Source: Bacillota bacterium
GTDB taxonomy: Bacteria > Bacillota > Clostridia > Lachnospirales > Lachnospiraceae
Assembly (NCBI GenBank): GCA_023418475.1
Contig: JAEZZO010000029.1
Span: forward strand, 1-64,000
Direction of reading: 5' to 3'
Length of the DNA: 64,000 bases
Numbering within the stretch: position 1 is the stretch's first letter; each line of letters starts with the position of its first letter. The notes beneath the pieces were generated by a model. That model ran no database searches. It was not told where the DNA came from and saw nothing but the letters and a program-made list of their open reading frames with translations. Below, piece after piece: positions 26,009 through 34,453 of this stretch. The position numbers were made by a program, and so were the translations under genes.

Positions 26009-28015
26009 TTATAGGATTAGGCATCCGATTTGGTAAAACATAAATGCTGCCATCCATGCAATCAGGCATTGTATCACTATAATTCCAAGCGTTTTTATAC
26101 CGGAATGTAATTCTCTTTTTATTGTCGCTACAGCAGCAACACAAGGTGTATATAATAAGGTAAATATCAAGAAACTAAAGGCAGTCAAAGGAGTAAATAA
26201 ACTTGATAATTCTGTACCCAGCTGTGAGGCATTTGTATTTAATAACACTCCCAGAGTACTCACTACTGCTTCCTTTGCAGTAAATCCGGTAATCAGTGCT
26301 GTTGCAATACGCCAATCACCAAAACCAAGTGGTTGAAGTATCGGTACCAATATATGTCCAAGGATTGCTAAAAGACTGTTAGCACTATCCGAAACTACAT
26401 TCAGTCTTGTATCAAAGTTTTGCAAAAACCAGATGATAACAGAAGCCAGAAAAATTACAGTAAATGCTTTTTGTAAAAAATCCCTTGCCTTTTCCCACAT
26501 GAGAAGAAATACACTCTTTAGAGAAGGTATGCGGTAATTCGGCAGCTCCATGACAAAGGGAATTGGCTTTCCCCGAAAAGCAGTATTTTTCATTAAAAGT
26601 GCAAATAATACTCCCAATATCATTCCTGTTACATAAAGTCCCATCATCACAAGTGCCTGGTATTTCGGAAAAAACGCAGCACAGAATACTGCATAAATTG
26701 GTATTTTAGCGGAACAGCTCATAAATGGGATTAATATTATGGTCAGTTTCCGATCTCTCTCAGATGCAAGCGTTCTGGTTGACATAATCGCCGGAACAGA
26801 GCAGCCAAACCCGATCAGCATTGGCACAAAGCTTCGGCCTGATAGCCCTATTTTTCTTAACAGTTTATCCATTACAAATGCTACTCTTGCCATGTAACCG
26901 GTATCTTCTAATATAGATAAGAAGAAAAAAAGTGTTACTATGATCGGAAGAAAAGAAAGTACATTTCCAACACCCGCGAAAATGCCATTGATGATGAGGC
27001 CATGCACCACCGGATTAATACCATACATCGTAAGACCTTTATCCACCAACCCACTAAATGAATCAATTCCCCCAGTGAGTAAATCACTTAAAAATCCTCC
27101 GATTACGCTAAAGGTCAGCCAAAAAATCATCAGCATAATTCCAAAGAATACAGGCAGCGCCAGAAACTTATTCGTCAGAATATTATCTATTTTAATACTT
27201 CGGATATGTTCTTTGCTCTCTTCCCCTTTTATAACTGTTTTAGAACATACCTCATCGATAAATGTATATCGCATATTAGCAATCGCAGCATTCCTGTCAA
27301 GTCCTTCATCGTTTTCCATCTCTGTAACACTATGTTCTATCATATCCAGTTCGTTCTGGTTCACATTAAGCAGTTTTGCAAAATATACATCTCCTTCAAT
27401 TAACTTCGTAGCGGCAAATCGTGCAGAAATATTACAGTTATCTGCATGATCTGCAATTAAATGCGTAACCGCATGAATGCATCTGTGAACAGGACCATAA
27501 TTACAGAAATCTGTTACTTTAGGAGTGATTTTATTTTTAGCTACATTTATAATATTATCAATTACATCTGTTATACCTTCATTCTTCGCCGCACTGATTG
27601 GAATGACAGGAACGCCAAGCTTCTCGGACATCTTTTTAACATTAATCGTCCCTCCGTTACCACGGACTTCATCCATCATATTTAGTACTAATACGGTTGG
27701 AATATGTAATTCAAGAAGCTGAAGTGACAGATACAGATTTCTTTCAATATTAGTTGCGTCAACTATATTTATGATACCGTCCGGTTTTTCATTCAAAACA
27801 AAATCCCTGGTTACAATTTCTTCATTTGTATATGGCCTGATCGAATAAATTCCGGGAAGATCTACTACCGAACAATTCTTGGTACCTTTTATTTCTCCTA
27901 TTTTCTGGTCAACCGTAACTCCAGGAAAATTTCCCACATGCTGGTTTGAACCAGTTAAACAATTAAATAAAGTTGTCTTGCCACAGTTTTGATTACCAAC
28001 CAAAGCAAAAATCAT
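26009..28015 (-). CDS. feoB: Ferrous iron transporter B
   Basis: A 668-residue Fe(II) importer of the inner membrane. The N-terminal G domain has G1 'GNQNCGKTT' (7-15), G3 'DLPG', and G4 'NMMD'. A helical spacer leads to about ten membrane segments with the conserved 'GFGCSVPAIMSTRTL' and 'MSCSAKIPIYAVF' cysteine motifs and the duplicated Gate-type domains. The ATG at 28015 is preferred because GGAGGAG lies just upstream; the ATG at 28027 precedes that site. It lies 51 bp downstream of feoA and is probably under iron control via the two boxes upstream of feoA. Confidence 0.97.
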   Translation of the reverse strand: MIFALVGNQNCGKTTLFNCLTGSNQHVGNFPGVTVDQKIGEIKGTKNCSVVDLPGIYSIRPYTNEEIVTRDFVLNEKPDGIINIVDATNIERNLYLSLQLLELHIPTVLVLNMMDEVRGNGGTINVKKMSEKLGVPVIPISAAKNEGITDVIDNIINVAKNKITPKVTDFCNYGPVHRCIHAVTHLIADHADNCNISARFAATKLIEGDVYFAKLLNVNQNELDMIEHSVTEMENDEGLDRNAAIANMRYTFIDEVCSKTVIKGEESKEHIRSIKIDNILTNKFLALPVFFGIMLMIFWLTFSVIGGFLSDLLTGGIDSFSGLVDKGLTMYGINPVVHGLIINGIFAGVGNVLSFLPIIVTLFFFLSILEDTGYMARVAFVMDKLLRKIGLSGRSFVPMLIGFGCSVPAIMSTRTLASERDRKLTIILIPFMSCSAKIPIYAVFCAAFFPKYQALVMMGLYVTGMILGVLFALLMKNTAFRGKPIPFVMELPNYRIPSLKSVFLLMWEKARDFLQKAFTVIFLASVIIWFLQNFDTRLNVVSDSANSLLAILGHILVPILQPLGFGDWRIATALITGFTAKEAVVSTLGVLLNTNASQLGTELSSLFTPLTAFSFLIFTLLYTPCVAAVATIKRELHSGIKTLGIIVIQCLIAWMAAFMFYQIGCLIL

Positions 28016-28066
28016 AGTCTCCTCCATCCTGTCGCATATCGCGGCTATGTATTTTTATTGAATTGG

Positions 28067-28294
28067 TCAATCTTCTTTTCTCACTTCAATGTTTTTAGCA
28101 TCCTCCATACGAATTGTCAATTCATATCCTCTGATTCTTATTTCAATTGGATCTCCAAGAGGAGCAACCTTGCGGATACTAACTTTTGTTCTCGGTATAA
28201 TTCCCATATCCAGAAATCGAAGACGGAGAGCTCCCTCACCGCCTACTTTTGTTATAATAGCTGTCTCGCCTATCGGTAATTCATTGAGCGTCAT
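28067..28294 (-). CDS. feoA: Ferrous iron transport protein A
   Basis: A 75-residue cytoplasmic SH3-like protein: 'MTLNELPIGETAIITKVGGEG' in outline, 'RLRFLDMGIIPRTKVSIRKVAPLGDPIEIRIRGYELTIR' in outline, ending 'AKNIEVRKED'. It matches FeoA, which aids FeoB. GAGGTGAG precedes the ATG. First gene of the feoAB operon; two DtxR-like boxes lie 24-63 bp upstream. Confidence 0.96.
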   Translation of the reverse strand: MTLNELPIGETAIITKVGGEGALRLRFLDMGIIPRTKVSIRKVAPLGDPIEIRIRGYELTIRMEDAKNIEVRKED

Positions 28295-28317
28295 AAACTC
28301 ACCTCTATGTTATAAAG

Positions 28318-28334
28318 TTAGGTTATACTAACCT
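28318..28334. promoter_or_regulatory. DtxR/IdeR-like iron box 1 of feoAB
   Basis: TTAGGTTATACTAACCT is a near match to the DtxR/IdeR consensus TTAGGTTAGSCTAACCTAA, placed between the feoA start and its promoter. Confidence 0.75.
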
Positions 28335-28340
28335 CTATAT

Positions 28341-28369
28341 ACGTTAGTACAACCTAACTCATTTGTCAA
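28341..28369 (-). promoter_or_regulatory. feoAB promoter region with iron box 2
   Basis: On the minus strand, TTGACA (28364-28369) is followed 17 bp later by a weak TAACGT (28341-28346). The spacer contains TTAGGTTGTACTAACGT (28341-28357), a second copy of the box at 28318, 23 bp away. A bound repressor would cover the promoter. Confidence 0.7.
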
Positions 28370-28550
28370 GATACTTTTTATTATTCAGGAATACTTTTTT
28401 TTCTATGCAATAAAATCCTCTATAGTTTATGTTAATCCATTCCATTCAATACTACTTTTGGAACGAATTGTGCCCATTCTTGATATAAGAATATCAGAAA
28501 GCAATTTCTGGTTTTTGCAAAAAGGTCGTACAAATATGAAACCAAAAATA

Positions 28551-29333
28551 CTAGGGATGATCATGATAATGCCTGTGATTTTTCTCCCCGTGAAAATGAT
28601 AATATTGATCTACAAGATTTACTTTTTTCAGTAGATCCAGTTTCTCCAGAACTTCAGTCGTAGACATATCCGCTACAATTGTATGACTCTCATCAAAAAG
28701 AATTGCTCTGGTGGAAATCTCCTCAATCAATTCCAAATTATGTGTAGATATAATTAATGTCTTACCGGCACTATTTAATTTCACCAGAAATTCCACCAGC
28801 CATCTCTGTGTTTTTGGATCAAGACCATTCATAGGTTCATCCAAGGCCAGCACTTCCGGATTAAGGGAAAGAACACAGGCTATAGCCACTTTACGTTTTT
28901 CTCCTCCGCTAAGATGATAGGGAACCCTATCCTGAAGCTCTGAAATATTCAGTAATTCCAGACAATTTTTCACTCTGTTTTCCACATCTGTTTCCTTCAT
29001 TCCCATCTGTCTGGGACCAAAGGCAATCTCGTCATATACCGTAGTACAAAATAATTGGGCATCCGAATTTTGGAATACAAAACCTATCTTTTGATGAAAT
29101 AACTTGGCAAATTTGTTATTTTGAAGCTTTTGGTACGTTATTTCTTCCTCATCAAACTGATATACACCACTATCCGGTGATATAATCCCGTTAATTAATT
29201 TTAAAAGTGTTGATTTTCCACACCCGTTTGCCCCCAGAAGCGCTACCGCTTCTCCTTTTTTTATAGATAAATTTATATTATTTAATGCATTGACATTCGC
29301 ATAGGAATAATATACATCCCGTATTTTTATCAT
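28551..29333 (-). CDS. cbiO: Energy-coupling factor ATPase (cobalt/nickel), His-tailed
   Basis: A 260-residue ABC ATPase with Walker A 'GANGCGKST', signature 'LSGGEKRKVAIA', Walker B 'VLALDEPMNGLD' and switch 'ISTHNLELIEE'. It fits the CbiO/NikO subunit of an ECF importer, following CbiM and CbiQ. The C-terminus is an unusual His-rich tail ('YYHFHGEKNHRHYHDHP') that could bind transition metal. Last gene of the CbiM-CbiQ-CbiO operon; 73 bp from cbiQ. Ribosome site AAGGA with long spacing. Confidence 0.92.
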   Translation of the reverse strand: MIKIRDVYYSYANVNALNNINLSIKKGEAVALLGANGCGKSTLLKLINGIISPDSGVYQFDEEEITYQKLQNNKFAKLFHQKIGFVFQNSDAQLFCTTVYDEIAFGPRQMGMKETDVENRVKNCLELLNISELQDRVPYHLSGGEKRKVAIACVLSLNPEVLALDEPMNGLDPKTQRWLVEFLVKLNSAGKTLIISTHNLELIEEISTRAILFDESHTIVADMSTTEVLEKLDLLKKVNLVDQYYHFHGEKNHRHYHDHP

Positions 29334-29406
29334 AATAATTATGTCCTTTCTAAAGTCTGGATAAAGAACACATATTGACGTGTGAAAAATGTATTATCCG
29401 CACCCA

Positions 29407-30231
29407 TTACATTCTTTCAAAATAAAAAAACAGCAATAACATACCTATGTTTATTAAAAGATAGATATAATCTGCAATTTTCAGTTTAAAACTTTGATAG
29501 ACATGATATTCTCCTGAAAATCCTCTGCATTCCATAGCATAGTACATGTCTTCCGCCATTTCTTTGGATTTCAGAAACATTGTTCCCGCAATTCCGGAAA
29601 GAGATCTGTATTTGCTTGTATTTTTTCCTACAGAACGCATCTTTAAGGAATATAGCATATTTAATGTGAAATCACCAAGCATTACAATATATTTTATCGT
29701 AATATCAAGGACCAAAATAAATATATCCGGAATCCAGAAACTTTTCAGTGCACTTATGATTAAACTCCACTTTGTAGTGTGTGAAAGAATACCAACCGCC
29801 GTTACAGTTGCAAAAACCTTTGCCGTGATCATAAAGCCGCTAAAGCTGTTCCCCCATAGCACGGCCGGCAGCATAATTATGCATGTAAAAAAGGTCATAC
29901 CTAAGCTTACCTTTAGGATCTTAACAATTGAATCCGCCTTAAGAACGGATAATAGTATCAGCAAATAAACAGTAATCACTATGATAAACATAAAACTTTT
30001 TGATAGGGAAAGCAGAATTAACAGCAAAAAAGTGAATACAACTTTTAGCGTCGCATGAACGCTCAATAATTTAATTTGTTCAGTTTCCTGTGTTTTTATC
30101 CGGGCAATTATCTTCAACAAAGATAGGATACTTTTGTTAACAAAAGTATCCTTATCAGCTTGCGGAATGTAATTTTCATTCACCAGCAGCCAGTCCGGTA
30201 TCTCTGACAGCCTGTCTCTAAAATTATCCAA
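29407..30231 (-). CDS. cbiQ: ECF transporter transmembrane subunit CbiQ/NikQ
   Basis: A 274-residue membrane protein with about five hydrophobic segments and the CbiQ coupling motif region 'AEDMYYAMECRGFSGEYHVYQ', equivalent to the conserved Ala-Arg-Gly helices contacting the ATPases. The N-terminal ~50 residues are charged and cytoplasmic. The likely start is a TTG at 30231, two bases after the CbiM stop codon, implying translational coupling. It forms an importer with the flanking CbiM and CbiO. Confidence 0.88.
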   Translation of the reverse strand: MDNFRDRLSEIPDWLLVNENYIPQADKDTFVNKSILSLLKIIARIKTQETEQIKLLSVHATLKVVFTFLLLILLSLSKSFMFIIVITVYLLILLSVLKADSIVKILKVSLGMTFFTCIIMLPAVLWGNSFSGFMITAKVFATVTAVGILSHTTKWSLIISALKSFWIPDIFILVLDITIKYIVMLGDFTLNMLYSLKMRSVGKNTSKYRSLSGIAGTMFLKSKEMAEDMYYAMECRGFSGEYHVYQSFKLKIADYIYLLINIGMLLLFFYFERM

Positions 30232-30233
30232 TC

Positions 30234-31226
30234 TTAATTTCCAGCCTTATCTTTCTTCAAACTACTGATTACTTTAAACAAAATTATTAATAGTGCTACT
30301 CCTGCTACTGCAGATAGTATGTAACCGGCAATTTCAGGCATTCCTTTCACCGCATAATCAGGCATTATCGCTTCAAAGCTAAATCCGTCCGTCATCCCCT
30401 TTGGAACATAACCCAGTGTATTCCCTCCGGAAATAACATCCTTTATTTCGTCTGCTCCCCATTCACCCCAAGCGGTACCTGTTGCAAGAAGACCAAGCGG
30501 GGTCATACAGATTAAGGCAATGATCAGACCATAAATTGCTTTTGTCTTTTGCTTTGCTCCTTCATAAATTGTACCAGGGGAAACTTTCTTAATATAAGCA
30601 ACAATAGCAATAGTAAATGCAGCTTCTACAATACCTGCCACCAGAAGATGCGGTATTAACATAGCCGGAATGGACACTGACAGAGGGTAGGGACAATATA
30701 ACGGCTGTCCCGCTGTATTTTTAAATAATAATGGTTGTAAGCCAAATTCCACTGCTGCACAAAGTGCTGCAAAATTAATTCCGATATAAGATCCCAGCGC
30801 TATTCCAATATATTCTCCTTTTTCAGAAGCAACTCTGTCTTTTACAAATTTATAAATAAAATAACCGAAAAAAGGTAATACAAATGCCATATTAAAGCAA
30901 TTTGCACCAAAAGCTAAAATACCACCATCCCCAAATAAAAGGGCTTGTATAAGCAATGCTACCGATACACTAATACAAGCAGCATAAGGTCCCAAAAGAA
31001 TTGCAAGCAGAGTACCACCCACCGCATGACCGGTAGTTCCGCCCGGAAGAGGTACATTAAACATCATTAATAAAAATGAAAAGGCTGCTCCCACTCCAAG
31101 AAGAGGTATTTTCACCTTTGGAATCTCATCCCTTACTTTTTTCACCGACTTTGTCCAAACAGGAACCATAGCAGCACCTAAGACCGCACAGGTTGCCGGA
31201 CTCAGATAATTATCTGGAATGTGCAT
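30234..31226 (-). CDS. cbiM: Cobalt/nickel ECF substrate-binding subunit CbiM fused to a PDGLE-like domain
   Basis: A 330-residue membrane protein. The N-terminal CbiM part (1-230) has the essential 'MHIPDNYLSP' start, in which His2 ligates the metal, and 'GGTTGHAVGGTL' and 'FGANCFNMAF'. About 90 extra C-terminal residues include 'LATGTAWGEWGADEI' and a last membrane helix, resembling the PDGLE/CbiN-type partner. The fusion is typical of NikMN/CbiMN systems. The start at 31226 gives the conserved Met-His end; GGTGG precedes it. Nickel versus cobalt cannot be settled from sequence. Confidence 0.92.
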   Translation of the reverse strand: MHIPDNYLSPATCAVLGAAMVPVWTKSVKKVRDEIPKVKIPLLGVGAAFSFLLMMFNVPLPGGTTGHAVGGTLLAILLGPYAACISVSVALLIQALLFGDGGILAFGANCFNMAFVLPFFGYFIYKFVKDRVASEKGEYIGIALGSYIGINFAALCAAVEFGLQPLLFKNTAGQPLYCPYPLSVSIPAMLIPHLLVAGIVEAAFTIAIVAYIKKVSPGTIYEGAKQKTKAIYGLIIALICMTPLGLLATGTAWGEWGADEIKDVISGGNTLGYVPKGMTDGFSFEAIMPDYAVKGMPEIAGYILSAVAGVALLIILFKVISSLKKDKAGN

Positions 31227-31299
31227 ATCAAATCCACCTTTCACGAATAAACTTCTATTCTATTAATTATAATGAATTTCTTCTTCTGCACAAGCCTAT

Positions 31300-31324
31300 G
31301 AGGGGGATATAATTACCGGTAATT
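31300..31324. promoter_or_regulatory. Candidate operator for the CsoR-family regulator
   Basis: A G-tract half-site GAGGGGGATAT (31300-31310) beside the perfect palindrome AATTACCGGTAATT (31311-31324), about 75-100 bp before the CbiM start and just upstream of a weak minus-strand promoter (TTGTGC, 16 bp, TATAAT). CsoR/RcnR/InrS-type repressors recognise G/C tracts flanked by AT. Confidence 0.45.
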
Positions 31325-31337
31325 TGTATTTCCTAAT

Positions 31338-31688
31338 CTATTTGATAAAGCTGTCGATTGCTTTGTTCAGATGCTCAATTGCTTCCCTATCACCTGTTTC
31401 CACCGCATCCACAATACAATGCTCCATATGATCCTTTAATATAACCTTTCCTGCATTGTTCAATGCAGCGATCACGGCAGAGAGCTGTATTAGAACTTCA
31501 CTGCAATCTCTTCCGTCAGCCACCATACGCTTTACTGATTCTAAATGTCCGCTTGCACGAGACAAACGATCCAATACTACTTTTGTATTCTGATGCTGAT
31601 GCTTGTGTTCCCGTACTTCATTATGATTGTGTGTATACTCCATACCATCTGCTGTCTTATGGGTGTGGGCTCCGGTTCTGACATCCAT
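31338..31688 (-). CDS. CsoR/RcnR/InrS-family metal-sensing repressor with His-rich N-terminus
   Basis: A 116-residue all-helical repressor. The core 'RLSRASGHLESVKRMVADGRDCSEVL' and 'LKDHMEHCIVDAV' gives the Cys-His-Cys ligand set of CsoR and InrS. An N-terminal extension of ~35 residues holds many histidines ('GAHTHKTADGMEYTHNHNE'), as in nickel sensor InrS. It lies directly upstream of the CbiM-CbiQ-CbiO importer on the same strand, so nickel or cobalt is the likely signal (inference). The start at 31688 follows AGGAAG; upstream in-frame ATGs lie before that site. Confidence 0.88.
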   Translation of the reverse strand: MDVRTGAHTHKTADGMEYTHNHNEVREHKHQHQNTKVVLDRLSRASGHLESVKRMVADGRDCSEVLIQLSAVIAALNNAGKVILKDHMEHCIVDAVETGDREAIEHLNKAIDSFIK

Positions 31689-31870
31689 CACTGATCTTCC
31701 TTTCCTGTGACATAGAGCATGCAGCCCCATTTAATAGCTTCCTGCTATTATTCTTAAACTACTATCCTGTATATTAAAGCAAATATTTGATAAAAACAAG
31801 TATTTTTTCATATTATTAGCCTGTTCTTACTATTCACAGGCACGTTATATTCCATTGCTATGTATGCAGT

Positions 31871-31993
31871 AACCACTGCCTGACCTCTTGCAATTTCCTG
31901 CATATGGAAATCATGAGATGTTAAAGGCAAGTCCTGAAAATATAGATACACTCCTATTCAGCCTCATAACCTGTATCAGGCTTTTGTTGAGCA
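31871..31993 (+). repeat. Repeat A, copy 5
   Basis: Contains TTTCCTGCATATGGAAATCATGAGATG, TTAAAGGCAAGTCCTGAAAATATAGATACAC in outline and CATAACCTGTATCAGGCTTTTG. Its right end lies 18 bp before the stop codon end of the cbiO gene at 32011. Confidence 0.75.
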
Positions 31994-32010
31994 AATTATT
32001 TTATATTCAA

Positions 32011-32829
32011 TTAAATGCTTTTTGCATTGCCAGAGCCTTTGATATCTGTGATGACCCGGGGCAGTGGATTTAATTGATATATTTTACCCACCTGAAATAG
32101 GAGCGGCTGCGCTAAACCACACTCCTTCAACAGCTTTTCATTAGAAAACACTGTTTCCGGATCTGCATCGGCTGCCAGCTCACCATCATGGAATACCAGC
32201 ACCCGATCTGCGAAGCGCCAGGCAAAATCCACATCATGGGTTGCAATGACAATTCCTAATCCTCTTTCCCGGAGCATCTCCAGGTTATTTTCCAGCAGGC
32301 AGGTATTCTCCGGATCTAGGCTTGCTGCCGGTTCATCAAAAAGAAGTAATTTCGGATTCATTGCCAGAACATCCGCAATACTCACCCGCTTTTTCTCACC
32401 GCCGGACAGATAATGCGGAGCTCTTGTCCGCAGCTTTTCCAGACGCATCTTCTTAATTGCTTCATCAACCTGCTTATGGACCGCTGTTTCCGGAAGCTTT
32501 AGGTTCATCGGACCAAAACTGATCTCTGCCTCTACGGTTCCTCCGATCATCTGATTATCAGGATCCTGAAATACCAGTCCGACGGATTGCCGAAGTAACA
32601 ATATCTCCTTTTTTGTTCCTTTGATTTCCTCATTCCATAAGTACATTCTTCCGGAATCTGGTTTTAATATCCCATTGCAACATAAAAAGAACGTACTTTT
32701 CCCCGCTCCATTATTACCAAGAACCGCAACTTTCTGCTGCTCATATAATGTGACAGAGAAATTTTTAAGCGCCATACGTTCGTGATTGTAACTATAATTA
32801 ATTTTGTCAAATCGAAGTATTTCCTCCAA
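32011..32829 (-). CDS. cbiO: ECF transporter ATPase CbiO
   Basis: A 272-residue ABC ATPase: Walker A 'GNNGAGKST', Q-loop 'LVFQDPDNQMIGGTV', signature 'LSGGEKKRVSIADV', Walker B 'LLLFDEPAASLD', switch 'IATHDVDFAWRFADR'. It is the last gene of the riboswitch-controlled cbiMNQO operon, so cobalt is the expected substrate. The start is probably the TTG at 32829, 8 bases after AGGAGG. Repeat A copy 5 forms its 3' flank. Confidence 0.94.
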   Translation of the reverse strand: MEEILRFDKINYSYNHERMALKNFSVTLYEQQKVAVLGNNGAGKSTFFLCCNGILKPDSGRMYLWNEEIKGTKKEILLLRQSVGLVFQDPDNQMIGGTVEAEISFGPMNLKLPETAVHKQVDEAIKKMRLEKLRTRAPHYLSGGEKKRVSIADVLAMNPKLLLFDEPAASLDPENTCLLENNLEMLRERGLGIVIATHDVDFAWRFADRVLVFHDGELAADADPETVFSNEKLLKECGLAQPLLFQVGKIYQLNPLPRVITDIKGSGNAKSI

Positions 32830-32945
32830 GCGAAACCTCCTGTTACTTATGATTGGAATACCTAAATGAGTAATATAATATAACTTCTTATAATTGTATC
32901 TAACATTGCATCTGAATCTGAATGCATATATTCATTGCTCTCTCA

Positions 32946-33854
32946 TCATCCATGAAATGCAAGTGTGAATCCAAATGTAATACTGATAATGCAAATTGTT
33001 ACGAATATAGATAGCGGTGTAAGTCTTTTTTTATTCTCCAGGAACCTGATTTTCCCCCTATAGCATCGGCTTTCCATGGCATTAAAATTAGCATCTGCCT
33101 TCCGGTAGCTTCTGGCTAGCAGATTTGCGTAAATATGCCCGGTAGTTCGCAAACCGGTAGAAAAATCAATAAAACCTAGACGGCTTTTCGCGGCATCCTT
33201 CATGGAACGGTGCATCTCCAGTAAAATAAATATATAGCGGTAGATAAGATACATCAGTTCTATCACAATATCCGGCACATGAATACGCCGTAATACCCCA
33301 ATTATCTCCGACATAGTAGTTGTTAAGCTCAAAAGATATAAACAGCTGATTGCTCCAAGTGCTCTCGCCATGACAAGCGCAGCGCGCTGCTGTGACAACC
33401 GGCTCACAATTAGAAACCCATGGAATATCGGTAGATTAATCACTCCTGCCGGCTGTAAATTATATTCAAAGAGCAGAGCGAGACCACTTACAAGCAGAAA
33501 AGAAACAGGTACACAAAGTAATGAAAGATACTCCCGTAAGTCCAGGCCGCCTACCACTACTATAAGAATAAGCATCAGAATGGATAATATTAGTCCAATC
33601 ATGGGAGACCTCGAAATCAAGCTTAAGAATAGAAGAATCAAAACCGACCAGAATTTCATACCCTGATGCACTATGTTCAGCCGTGATTCTTGTGCCAATA
33701 AATCAATCGTCAAATATCCTTCGTGCTTGTGCCTGCTTAAGAGCAATAAAAATCCCCCCATTGACAGACTAAGAAGAATTAATATTTGTTTCATAAGTAT
33801 TCCATACAACAGACACCATATCACTATCATCGTTAATACCGCTGTAATAATCAT
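32946..33854 (-). CDS. cbiQ: ECF transporter transmembrane subunit CbiQ
   Basis: A 302-residue membrane protein with about six hydrophobic segments. The coupling region is 'SRLGFIDFSTGLRTTGHIYANLLARSYRKADANFNAMESRCYRGKIRFL' in outline, with the Ala-Met-Glu-x-Arg-x-Tyr-Arg-Gly signature of CbiQ. The sequence is clearly diverged from the other CbiQ at 29.4 kb. GGAGA lies 6 bases before the ATG. It precedes cbiO in a cobalt ECF operon. Confidence 0.92.
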   Translation of the reverse strand: MIITAVLTMIVIWCLLYGILMKQILILLSLSMGGFLLLLSRHKHEGYLTIDLLAQESRLNIVHQGMKFWSVLILLFLSLISRSPMIGLILSILMLILIVVVGGLDLREYLSLLCVPVSFLLVSGLALLFEYNLQPAGVINLPIFHGFLIVSRLSQQRAALVMARALGAISCLYLLSLTTTMSEIIGVLRRIHVPDIVIELMYLIYRYIFILLEMHRSMKDAAKSRLGFIDFSTGLRTTGHIYANLLARSYRKADANFNAMESRCYRGKIRFLENKKRLTPLSIFVTICIISITFGFTLAFHG

Positions 33855-33889
33855 ATATTCTCCATACTAATCTATTAGCCGGCACTCAG

Positions 33890-34012
33890 GTCTAGTAACA
33901 AAGGCCTCTCCTGATTACCTGTATTTGATGATCAGGAGAGGCAAGAACAAGTTTATATGAATAGATACGCATTACTATCCATCAACATAACCTGAATCAC
34001 GCTTTTGACCCG
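33890..34012 (+). repeat. Repeat A, copy 6
   Basis: Contains the cleanest central hairpin: GGCCTCTCCTGAT and ATCAGGAGAGGC flank TACCTGTATTTGATG-type loop sequence. Then AAGAACAAGTTTATATGAATAGATACGC and CCTGAATCACGCTTTTGACC. It ends next to the stop codon of cbiN (34015). Confidence 0.85.
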
Positions 34013-34014
34013 TA

Positions 34015-34329
34015 TTATTCTTCCTTCTTCGAGTATTTTTTACGTGCAACCAAATATCCAAAGGCGTATGCAATTACTCCTACTCCTATTCCGGTTTGTA
34101 CACAAAACAACAGACTTTCAATTTCTCCCGGTAGTTCTCCGCCTATCGCAGTTTCCATAATCGGGGTAAACCATGGTTCATAATCTTTTCCTGCTATTTC
34201 CTGGATTACCTGACTTCCTGCATCATCACTACCTCCAAACTCCGCTCCTTTTAATGCAAAAAGCGGAACAATTATTAGAAGTAATACAATTGCCAGTAAT
34301 ATAACTACTGTTTTTTTATTTTTAGACAT
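34015..34329 (-). CDS. cbiN: Cobalt transport protein CbiN
   Basis: A 104-residue protein with two membrane helices (about 7-25 and 75-95) and between them an outside loop with 'GAEFGGSDDAGSQVI' and 'YEPWFTPI', the CbiN pattern. CbiN assists metal loading of CbiM. The ATG at 34329 follows GGAGG by 6 bases; the upstream in-frame ATG at 34368 is not plausible. It lies between cbiM and cbiQ as in classical cbiMNQO operons. Confidence 0.93.
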   Translation of the reverse strand: MSKNKKTVVILLAIVLLLIIVPLFALKGAEFGGSDDAGSQVIQEIAGKDYEPWFTPIMETAIGGELPGEIESLLFCVQTGIGVGVIAYAFGYLVARKKYSKKEE

Positions 34330-34453
34330 CCTTATCCTCCATCTCTGTACACGACTGTTGATACACATTTCTATATATAAGGCTTAATACGCTTCTCCCG
34401 AAACATTACATAAGAACAAGTGCGGCACTCAAGTTATTCTATATTAAGCTATT

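Noticed and set aside
26940..27449. 169-codon plus-strand open frame opposite feoB
   Set aside because: Shadow of feoB; no ribosome site, no domain.
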